Source: Runella zeae DSM 19591 (GTDB lineage Bacteria; Bacteroidota; Bacteroidia; Cytophagales; Spirosomataceae). From it: a DNA stretch of 64,000 bases. Shown piece by piece: positions 18,938 to 27,083 of the stretch. Under the pieces are notes generated by a model. The model worked only from the letters and a program-made list of their open reading frames with translations, had not been told where the DNA came from and ran no database searches. Positions within the stretch are counted from its first letter, which is position 1, and every line of letters begins with the position of its first letter. A program made the translations under genes and the position numbers. The DNA lies in the NCBI RefSeq assembly GCF_000423565.1, contig NZ_KE384037.1, positions 422,934-486,933 of the forward strand, read 5' to 3'.

Positions 18938-18990
18938 AAAAAATATCAAAGAGTAGATTTGTCCAAAAACAGTCAAACACAGCTAAATTT

Positions 18991-21900
18991 ATGTTTTCAA
19001 CCATACTTTCTTTTGAATTAAAATACCGCTTTAAGCGACCCGCAACTTGGGGCTATTGGGCGGTGATGTTTCTATTTTCGTTGGTACTGGCACTGTTTGG
19101 GTCGGTAAGCATCAGCGGTGGTTCGTCCGAAAAAGTATTCATCAACGGCCCTGCTATAGCGGGAGTTTTCATTGCCGTGATGAGTGTATTCGGAATCATG
19201 TTAGCTACGGCGGTGATGGGCGTGCCTGTCTATCGCGATATTGAGCACAAAACTCAAAATTATTATTTCAGCTATCCTATTTCAGAAAAAGGCTACCTCA
19301 TGGGCCGTTTTGTGGGTTCATTCCTGACACTTTTGTTCATTGGTTCAGGAATGATAATCGGGCACTTGTTTGGCTGTTTGATTGGGCAGCTATTCGAGGT
19401 TGGCGATAATGCCGAGCGCATTGGCCCTTACAACCTGCTCAATTACCTTTGGCCTTACCTAGTGGTAGGTGTTCCTAATTTATTCTTTGCAGGAAGCCTC
19501 TTTTTTAGCTTAGTAGCCTTGACTAAACGCGTATTTGTCACTTATGCGGGCGGGGTAGTTTTGCTCGTGACCTACTTAGTGGCAACTTCGCTAATGGCGG
19601 ATTTGGACAATAAAGCACTTGCTGCTATTCTTGACCCTTTTGCGTTAGGAGCGCTCGATGATTTGACGCGTTATTGGACAGTTACCGAACAAAATACCCG
19701 TTTTTTTCCACTGGAAGGTAATTTCCTTTGGAACCGCTTATTATGGATAGGGGTAGGTCTTGCACCGCTGTTGTATCTGCTGTTCCGTTTTGATTTTCAA
19801 CGATTCATTGCACCAAAAGCGCAAAAAATCGCCAAAAAGAAGAGCGAAACAATGCCCAATCCACGCTCCTTGGCGGACTTGCCGGTGGCCGAAAAAGCCT
19901 ACACTACGGGTCGTTATTTGAGACAAATGCTCAGCATGGCCAAAGTAGAGTTTCGGAATATCGTTCGCGACCCCTTCTTTATCGCCATCTTATTAGCAGC
20001 GGCGTTGTTTTTGTTTTTAGATAACCAGTATGCAGGAATGATGTTTGGAACAGACTCGTTACCTACTACTTACCTCATGCTGGAGTCCAAAGATAGTACG
20101 TTTTATTTTGTGGTAATTATCCTCATTATTTTCATTACGGGGGAAGTGGTTCACCGCGACCGAACGGTCAATTTTCACCTCATTGGCGATGCCTTGCCTT
20201 TGCCAAACTGGCTGGTGTACGGCTCTAAGTTTTTGGCCATGATTGGGGTGATGCTGTTTATTCCTGTGGTGGGGATTTTGTGTGGTATTACGTGGCAAAC
20301 CATCAAAGGGTATTTTGATTATAATTTGCCCTTGTACTTGCAAGGCTACGTAGTGCCTATTTTGCAGTGGACGTTCCTGACCATGATTACGTTTTTGATT
20401 CATACCTTGGTCAACAACAAAATGACAGGGCACGTGGTTAATATCGCTTTTTGGGCGGTATTGTACGGCACGCGGGCTTTTTCGGAATACAAATATATGT
20501 TGCTGTATTTCAATGCCGTCCCAACTTCGACCTATTCAGACATGAACGGGTTTGGGTTTACCCAAAACACCATGTGGTATTTGTTGTGCTGGGGTGGATT
20601 AGCTTCGGTCTTTTTGGTGATTGGAAACCTGTTTTGGTCACGAGGCACGGAAACCAATTTCAAAAACCGTTGGCGCTTGGCCATGCAACGCTTTACGCCT
20701 GCTACGGGGGCATTACTTTCGATTTTTACCCTTGTTTGGTTAGGTTCAGCAGGCTTTATTTATTACAACCAAAGTGTGCTAAACAAATACCGTACCGCCG
20801 AAGAAGGCCGCAAACAGAGCGCAGAGTACGAAGAAAAATACCGCAAATATTACCTTAAAGCACAACCAAAGGTAACATCGGTGAAAGTTGAGGTAGATTT
20901 ATTCACCAAAAAACGAATGGTGGACGCCCGTGGCCGATTTGTGATAAAAAACAAACACAATCGTCCGTTGGACTCGCTGATTTTGAACGTGGGAAGTGGT
21001 TTTCCTCATTATCGAATGAGTCTAAAAATCGACGGTGTTGAGCCTAAAAAATTGTTGAACGATACTATTCAACGGTTTTATATCTACCAATTACCCAAAA
21101 AGTTGATGCCCAATGACTCAGCGGTACTAGAAGTGGTTTCGCACGGGGAATTTAGGGGCTTCCGCAACGGTGGTGAAGAGCAGTTTACCATTACCGACAA
21201 CGGTACGTTTCTTAATCAAGGCGATTTATTCCCGAGCATTGGATACAGTCAGCAAGCCGAACTTTCGTCGGAGCGGTATCGGAAAAAATATAAACTTCCG
21301 ATTCGGGAATTTGAAATGCCAAACCGTACTGATTCCACGGGGTTACAGAACTTCCTGTTTACCCAAGAAGGTGACTGGATTACGTTTGAAGGTACGGTTA
21401 GTACCGAATCCGACCAAATCGCGATTATGCCCGGCTATTTGCAAAAAGAATGGACAAAAAACGGTCGGAAGTACTTTAATTACCAACAAAATGAGTTCAT
21501 GGATTTGTTTTTCAACGTAGCGTCGGCGCGTTATGCTGTCCACCGCGAAACGGTTAAAAACTCTGATGGACATGATATTAAAGTGGAGATTTTTCACCAT
21601 CCTACGCACAACAAAAACATTGCCCACTTTATGAATGGGTTGAAAGATGCGTTACGGTATTGCTCGTCCAATTTCCGCCCGTATCAGTTCCGACAGATGC
21701 GTATTTTGGAATTCCCTCGTTATCAGACCTTTGCGCAGTCGTTTCCGAATACCATTATGTACTCCGAAAACTTTGGCTTCTTGGCCGATTTTTCTGACCC
21801 TAACAAAACCGATTATGCGTACTACGTGACGGCCCACGAAGTAGCGCATCAGTGGTGGGGGCACCAAGTGATGCCGAGCTTTACGCGTGGAGCCAACAAC

Positions 21901-22635
21901 ATCGCCGAGGCATTGGCCGAATACAGCTCGCACATGGTGCTACACCACGCCTACGGCCGCGATGTGATGCAGGAACGCCTCAAATACGCCCTCGACCAGT
22001 ATTTGCGCGGTCGTGGCACGGAAAACAAAGGCGAACAGCCGCTCATGGACAACGAAAACGGGGCGTACATTTGGTACGGAAAAGGGACGTTGACGTTTTA
22101 TGCCTTGCAAGACATGGTGGGCGAAAAGCAACTTAACACTTGGCTGAAAGATTACGCCGAACGCACGGCCTTCCGTCAGAAAGCGCCTTTTACGACTACC
22201 GACGAATGGTACAACAGTATTTACACCCAGACTCCCGACTCGCTCAAGTATTTTGTGGAGGATTGTATCAAAAAAATCACCTTGTACGAAAACAAGGTGA
22301 CGGCCGTAGAAGCAACACCGCTGAAAGGCGACCAATACAAAATAAAGCTAACCGTAGAAACCAAAAAGCTGTATTTTGACAAAACGGGCAAGGAAATTGC
22401 GCAGGGAAAAACACCGAACTACATCGACATTGGGGTATTTACGGAGGAGTCTAAAAACAAGCTAGGCATGAAGCAAAAAGTGCCACTTTACCTCCAAAAA
22501 CACAAACTCAGTCCAGGCAAACACACGATTGAGTTAGTGGTAAAAGGCAAGCCCGTCAAAGGCGGCATCGATCCTTATAACAAACTCATCGACCGCATTT
22601 CGGATGATAATGTGATGAAAGTGGAGATGCTGTAG
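18991..22635 (+). CDS. ABC transporter permease / M1-family aminopeptidase fusion
   Basis: A 1214-aa protein. Residues 1-600 hold about a dozen hydrophobic helices in two ABC-2-type permease halves, separated by a soluble stretch near residue 280. The C-terminal half is an M1 zinc aminopeptidase-like domain with HEVAH at residues 949-953 and a downstream Glu in NIAEALAEYSSH near 973; the domain probably faces the periplasm. Partner of the ATPase at 17150-18031. The combination is known in Bacteroidota but its cargo is not. A GGTCGGC/GCCGACC hairpin follows the stop. Confidence 0.9.
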   Translation: MFSTILSFELKYRFKRPATWGYWAVMFLFSLVLALFGSVSISGGSSEKVFINGPAIAGVFIAVMSVFGIMLATAVMGVPVYRDIEHKTQNYYFSYPISEKGYLMGRFVGSFLTLLFIGSGMIIGHLFGCLIGQLFEVGDNAERIGPYNLLNYLWPYLVVGVPNLFFAGSLFFSLVALTKRVFVTYAGGVVLLVTYLVATSLMADLDNKALAAILDPFALGALDDLTRYWTVTEQNTRFFPLEGNFLWNRLLWIGVGLAPLLYLLFRFDFQRFIAPKAQKIAKKKSETMPNPRSLADLPVAEKAYTTGRYLRQMLSMAKVEFRNIVRDPFFIAILLAAALFLFLDNQYAGMMFGTDSLPTTYLMLESKDSTFYFVVIILIIFITGEVVHRDRTVNFHLIGDALPLPNWLVYGSKFLAMIGVMLFIPVVGILCGITWQTIKGYFDYNLPLYLQGYVVPILQWTFLTMITFLIHTLVNNKMTGHVVNIAFWAVLYGTRAFSEYKYMLLYFNAVPTSTYSDMNGFGFTQNTMWYLLCWGGLASVFLVIGNLFWSRGTETNFKNRWRLAMQRFTPATGALLSIFTLVWLGSAGFIYYNQSVLNKYRTAEEGRKQSAEYEEKYRKYYLKAQPKVTSVKVEVDLFTKKRMVDARGRFVIKNKHNRPLDSLILNVGSGFPHYRMSLKIDGVEPKKLLNDTIQRFYIYQLPKKLMPNDSAVLEVVSHGEFRGFRNGGEEQFTITDNGTFLNQGDLFPSIGYSQQAELSSERYRKKYKLPIREFEMPNRTDSTGLQNFLFTQEGDWITFEGTVSTESDQIAIMPGYLQKEWTKNGRKYFNYQQNEFMDLFFNVASARYAVHRETVKNSDGHDIKVEIFHHPTHNKNIAHFMNGLKDALRYCSSNFRPYQFRQMRILEFPRYQTFAQSFPNTIMYSENFGFLADFSDPNKTDYAYYVTAHEVAHQWWGHQVMPSFTRGANNIAEALAEYSSHMVLHHAYGRDVMQERLKYALDQYLRGRGTENKGEQPLMDNENGAYIWYGKGTLTFYALQDMVGEKQLNTWLKDYAERTAFRQKAPFTTTDEWYNSIYTQTPDSLKYFVEDCIKKITLYENKVTAVEATPLKGDQYKIKLTVETKKLYFDKTGKEIAQGKTPNYIDIGVFTEESKNKLGMKQKVPLYLQKHKLSPGKHTIELVVKGKPVKGGIDPYNKLIDRISDDNVMKVEML

Positions 22636-22642
22636 AGAAATC

Positions 22643-22678
22643 GGTCGGCGGGGTTTAATGTTCAAGCCTTTGCCGACC
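22643..22678 (+). terminator. Probable hairpin terminator after the permease-peptidase gene
   Basis: GGTCGGC just after the stop pairs with GCCGACC about 22 nt later (7-bp arms), followed by ATTTTGGTT. Weak stem, so only moderate support; it lies just before the defence-like gene's promoter. Confidence 0.45.
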
Positions 22679-22686
22679 ATTTTGGT

Positions 22687-22694
22687 TATATTTG
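22687..22694 (+). promoter_or_regulatory. -7 promoter element of the nuclease-STAND gene
   Basis: TATATTTG matches TAnnTTTG 23 bp before the ATG at 22718. The nearest TTG upstream (22670-22672) gives a 14-bp spacer, shorter than usual. Confidence 0.4.
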
Positions 22695-22717
22695 TAGAGA
22701 AATGTAACTATTATCTT

Positions 22718-25700
22718 ATGTATTCAGAATTAGAAATCAAGTTATTCAAACAACGATTTCATGGAGCAGTTAATATAAACGGGATTGATTTTCAGATTCA
22801 TTATGCTCTTAATATTGCCCTAAATCTGCTCTCGGTAGAAGAACCATTGGGCTCTATTACATTAGAAGGTATTGAAGACCTTGATTTACAGCCTATAAAA
22901 GCAGGAAATGTTTATGTACAAGTGAAAACTTCTAATACCTCATGGCATTTATGTCAGCTATCAGAGCCACTTATAAACTTCATATCCCAAAATAAAACCA
23001 CTGGTACAGAGAATTCATTTCAACTTGTAACAGATTTTGAACAGCGAGAATCAATTAAAAAGCTATTTTCCAAAAATTATTCACTTGCTGAAAAAGCTAA
23101 TTTGGTAGATGACATTCTCAAATGTAAGCCCCTAAAAGATAAGAGAATTACTCGAACTCAACTTGAAACTGTTATCTTAAACACTGAAATTCAGTCTACT
23201 ACTAAACAATCTCTGATAGAAGATTCTAAGAGAAAATTTGTTTTGTTGTTAGATATTCATCCAGACGAAGCTGAAAATTTTTTACTGAGTTTCCTGTATA
23301 AATTTATTGATTGGTCAGTTGAACGGAAGACAATTACAAAAGCTAATATTCACGATTTCAAAAATAGATTTTCTGAAAATAAAGCGCGAAGTCAAGAATT
23401 TGAGGCATATGGCAGTGGGCTTATTGATAGAATTTCTTGGAGAGAAGATAGCTTACCAAAAGAATACTTCGAAGGTAAAAAAACTCGTTTTGGGCATATC
23501 GCTCTTGGGTTAGACGTAAGAAGGACTAAATGGCTGAATAAAATTCAAGAAATATTTGGTAAAACAAGAATTTGTGTCATTCGAGAAGCAAGCGGACAGG
23601 GAAAATCTACATTAGCGCTGAGATATGCTTATGATTTTTGGAATCATGAATATTCTTTTGCCATAAAGGCGGTTGAAACAGTTGAGCACTCAGAGCAAAT
23701 TTCAAATTATCTAAAATCCTTATCAGAGTTAGGGCTGCCAGTGAATGTTCTTATTGATGATGTAAACCATACAAAAAGCCACTTCAGCAAAACAATTCAG
23801 AACTGTGCAGGTTATCCAATCAATTTTCTAATTACTTCTCGAAATGATGATTTTTATCACTTTGCTGATTCAAGTCTTGTAAATTCAGGCTTAATCTTTC
23901 CTATATTTGATATAGATGAAGCAAAGCTAATATTTGAAAAATTTAGAAAGGAAGGTAAAATTCATCATGATGTTATTTCTTCTGATTGGGCTTTTGAGAA
24001 AATTAGTTCCCCAAAATGCTTCATTGAGTTCATATTTCTAATTACGCAAGGACAAATGTTAGAAGAACGTTTAGTCGAACAAGTCAGAGTAATTCAAAGG
24101 AATAACCAAAATGACAAAATTGACTTTTTAAGGAAAGTTCTATTGGCAGATGCTTGTAAAACTCCCATCAATATCAATCGTTTGATAATCTCAGAGGTGT
24201 CAACTATTGATTATCAAACGATTATACAGAGTACTGATAATGAGTTCATTTATTTAGAAGACAGCTATATACGTGGCTATCATTGGGTCAGGACTTCACA
24301 CTTACTAAGAATATTGCATGATAGCTACTCTAACCCTGCCATTACTGCATTAAAAACTGTTGCACTAATTGAAGATAATCAAAAGCCAGTTTTTCTTGGA
24401 AACTTATCTAAAATCCCAGATTTTGATGTAGAGGTTCTCATTGGAAACTTCAATTATATTGCTGATAAAACTGATTTAAAGACCTATTTAGCTTTCCTCA
24501 GCGGTATTTTCAAAATAGGTGAATATCTTTTCTTTTTGAGGAATAAAGAGGTTTACCAAGAGGCTTATGATAAATTTAATGAGGGCGTTTTATTCTTATT
24601 CAATGCCAAATTTCTACCAACTCAGGGAATAGATCTTTTTAGTTTGTTTGGTGATAATCCCAATTTCAGAGAAGCAAAGGAGTTGAGTGATATGATCACC
24701 ATTACTCAGAGAGGTTTTTAACATGTCGGTTTGTTCGTGAATTCCAACGAATTTAAATATGAATTTAATGACACAAATTTGGATTTGGTTGGCGAAGTAA
24801 TGGATTGGTTTTACTGGCTTAAAAAAAGCATTTTAAGCCTAAATCAGATTGAAAAACTTATCGAAAACTCTAAAATATTCGACTTGGATATAAGTTCTTT
24901 TAGTTTATTTTCGCAATCACTTTATAGACTTTATCCAGAAAAACATGATAAGTGGTTTACGAAAAATAAAGATAAAATCCTTACAAAGCTGGAAACCCAT
25001 CTAAAATGTTCTATTTCATTAAGTAGAAATTATGTTAGCATGACTTATTCACAACTTGTCGAAGGTGAGTCACCAAATGAAGCTACTATGAATCGATTAA
25101 ATACTATCCGTTCCGCCATACCTTTTTGTGAAGTGTACAAAGGGAAACATACTTTCATGTCTATAATGACAAAACTTGTAAAGTTGAAATACAAATATGA
25201 CCACGATGAGTCAAAAAAAGAAACTCCCGCTGAAAATTTGCATTTTCAAAGTGATGTCGAGAAAAATAGAGTTTTAAATGATATTGTTGAAACTCATTTT
25301 AGAGTAAAAACATGGTATGAATTTACCGAATGTTATTATATTTTAAGAAACAATATTATTATCTATTGTGAGGATTTATGTAGAAGGCTAAGTGGCAGTT
25401 TTCATAAATTCAAAAATGAAGCACCAGTTATTGCTGAAAGCATATTGCACAGCTACAAAAAAATGCCTATCGAAGTTCAAGAATTGGAAAAACTATTTTC
25501 TGATTGTTGTGATTCATTCAATTCGTTTAATAACTTCTTGATCTTGATTATGAAATCAAAAGTCGTTCAAAATGAATACGATATCGAAGCAAAAAGATTA
25601 ATGTTCATTAACTTCAATAATTATCTTATAAAAATTCCTAAAATGCAGGAGTTTTTCGATAAACTTGGAGAGTTCTCACCAACTTATTTCCATTTCGGAG

Positions 25701-25807
25701 AATTAAATCAACGAGAAGATAGAGCTTTTAAGAACTTAAAAGAAGTGTTGAAAAAGAATGTTCCAAATAGCATAGATTACTGGAATTTAGACACAATCAT
25801 AGATTAA
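22718..25807 (+). pseudogene. Cap4/DUF4297-like nuclease + STAND NTPase (Avs-like), interrupted by an in-frame TAA
   Basis: Two open segments in the same frame, 22718-24721 (667 aa) and 24722-25807, are separated only by TAA at 24719-24721; read together they make about 1029 codons. Residues 14-75 resemble the Cap4/DUF4297 dsDNA nuclease (FHGAVNINGIDFQ, LEGIEDLDL with E50/D54, YVQVKTS with Q68/K70). Residues 288-298 are a P-loop (EASGQGKST, K296) and LIDD at 345-348 is a Walker B: a STAND/NACHT-type ATPase. The rest is helical with no clear repeat. The downstream part has no ATG until codon 24 after its first TTG, so it reads as a continuation rather than a separate gene. The region is visibly more AT-rich than its neighbours, suggesting transfer. 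It could be a nonsense mutant, readthrough, or two split proteins. Defence role is inference from the architecture. Confidence 0.7.
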
Positions 25808-26850
25808 TAGGGGTGTAACGCCCTCCGAAACTCACTCAATGACAGATTCATTAAGCTCGCCGCTTTGCTCAACGAAATAACCTCTTCGATAGCTGCTCGG
25901 TACAATAACTGTGAAAAACGCAATGGTTGCTCTAACCCTGCATATTGACCAGGTTCTTTGCTACGATAGCCTACTTTGTTCATCCAAATCAGAAAACCTT
26001 TATACGTCGCTTCATTGATAACCTCAAGGTCACGTAGGCGCTTCAAGATAGCCTGAACCGATATACCATAATAACATTTCTGTTGAAGCAGTTCGGCAAA
26101 AGCCAATTTCTTTCGTTTGCTCGAAAATACTTCTATTACACTTTGCTTCGGAAACAATACGGCCCCCGCAAAGCGGTGACAATATCGTTCTACATCAAGC
26201 CCTTCGGCAAACCCCAACACGATGTGTGCTAACTCGTGCAAGGCGGTAAATCGTTTGCGGAAGGCATCGTCGTTGGCATTAAGTACCACCACGAGTCGCC
26301 CATTGGCTTCGGCACTAAATCCTTGAAAGCCGTCAGTGGCATTGACCTCCAATACTTTAATTCCTTTTTGTTCGAGCATTTCAATCACACTCGGAATAGG
26401 TTTGGTGCCTAACTCCCATTGCTCGCGTAGGGAATCCGCGGCCTTTTCCACGTCTTCTTCGTTACGAATGAGAATGCCAGTAAGTGGATTTTCAAACGAA
26501 ATGTGCGCATCCATCAGTTCTTCAAGTTCAAAATAACGTGCGAACCGATCTTTGGCAGTTTCGTTGATAGCCGTAGCTTCAGTTTTACTTAGTTTAACTT
26601 TTTTTCGATACTCTAATTTGTCAAACTGAACGTGGTTATCTCTGAAAAAGAAATCCAAACGAACATTCAAAGCTTTGGCTAAATCCAGTAGCGTGTCGGC
26701 TTCGGGTTTAGATTTGCCTTGTTCAAACTGGTGAATGGCCTGCTTGCTAATGCGATTGTCCATTTTATCGGCCAACTCTTGCAACGATAACCCTGCCATT
26801 TTGCGGGCAGTAGTTAGTCTTTCGGCAAGATATATGATTGGCGCGTCCAT
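25804..26850 (-). CDS. XRE-family HTH regulator with ImmA/IrrE-type metallopeptidase domain
   Basis: A 348-aa protein: an N-terminal Cro/CI-type HTH (residues 8-65, MAGLSLQELADKMDNRISKQ, FEQGKSKPEADTL) followed by an ImmA/IrrE (COG2856) zinc peptidase domain with HELAHIVLGF. Such fusions sense stress and cleave or release repressors, or act as antitoxin-like regulators. Its stop overlaps the stop of the nuclease-STAND gene by 4 nt (tail to tail). The promoter region holds a perfect 11-bp inverted repeat over the -33 and -7 boxes, so autorepression is likely. Family is firm; partner and substrate unknown. Confidence 0.88.
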   Translation of the reverse strand: MDAPIIYLAERLTTARKMAGLSLQELADKMDNRISKQAIHQFEQGKSKPEADTLLDLAKALNVRLDFFFRDNHVQFDKLEYRKKVKLSKTEATAINETAKDRFARYFELEELMDAHISFENPLTGILIRNEEDVEKAADSLREQWELGTKPIPSVIEMLEQKGIKVLEVNATDGFQGFSAEANGRLVVVLNANDDAFRKRFTALHELAHIVLGFAEGLDVERYCHRFAGAVLFPKQSVIEVFSSKRKKLAFAELLQQKCYYGISVQAILKRLRDLEVINEATYKGFLIWMNKVGYRSKEPGQYAGLEQPLRFSQLLYRAAIEEVISLSKAASLMNLSLSEFRRALHPY

Positions 26851-26867
26851 TTGAATTGCAATTATTT

Positions 26868-26906
26868 ACTTGACAAAAGTAAAAGAAAAAATATTTTTTG
26901 TCAAGT
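26868..26906 (-). promoter_or_regulatory. Promoter and palindromic operator of the XRE/ImmA gene
   Basis: Minus strand: TTG (26904-26902), 20-bp spacer, TACTTTTG (26881-26874), matching the Bacteroidota consensus. Inverted repeat ACTTGACAAAA (26868-26878) / TTTTGTCAAGT (26896-26906) covers both boxes. Start would be near 26867, about 17 nt before the ATG at 26850. Confidence 0.75.
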
Positions 26907-27023
26907 GAGAAGTTCTAAATAAGAATTTTCGAAACTCAATACACTTATTGAGTCACTAATCCTCCCAAAATTTGATACACCATCTCCATTCATTATATTA
27001 TCCTTAAAAATCCCCCTCATTCC

Positions 27024-27062
27024 AACCAAAAAGCCGCTGTGATGAACAGCGGCTTTTTGGTT
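27024..27062. terminator. Strong hairpin terminator
   Basis: Perfect 17-bp arms, AACCAAAAAGCCGCTGT (27024-27040) and its complement (27046-27062), around GATGA, with A/T tracts on both sides. It ends the oligopeptidase transcript on the minus strand. Confidence 0.85.
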
Positions 27063-27083
27063 AAAAAATTATAAATCAATAAT

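Larger units (their letters stand above)
18037..18941. repeat. Cluster of palindromic REP-like repeats around a GIY-YIG nuclease gene
   Basis: Full units begin TTTGTCATTCCGACGGAGG and end CCTCCTTCGTCGGGGTGACAAA, so the ends are imperfect inverted repeats of about 22 bp; three full units of about 80 bp lie at 18105-18188, 18623-18705 and 18777-18854. Left-end half-units are repeated in tandem with a 22-23-bp period from 18037 to 18107 and again at 18602 (and one at 18238). Right-end half-units (CGGGGGTGACAAAGAAAAT type) are repeated at 18706-18769 and 18855-18941. The units carry no transposase and look like non-autonomous palindromic elements. Confidence 0.85.

Noticed and set aside
18037..18941. 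Repeat cluster as a CRISPR array
   Set aside because: Unit length, inverted ends and irregular spacing do not fit repeat-spacer structure; no cas genes.
18648..18976. Several 70-90-codon open frames in the repeat cluster
   Set aside because: They are translations of the repeats themselves (GTCATTCCGACGG units), on both strands.
24731..25807. Downstream half of the nuclease-STAND frame as an independent gene with a TTG start
   Set aside because: No ATG until 24 codons in, no promoter seen, and the frame is continuous with the upstream part; kept as one interrupted gene, though not excluded.
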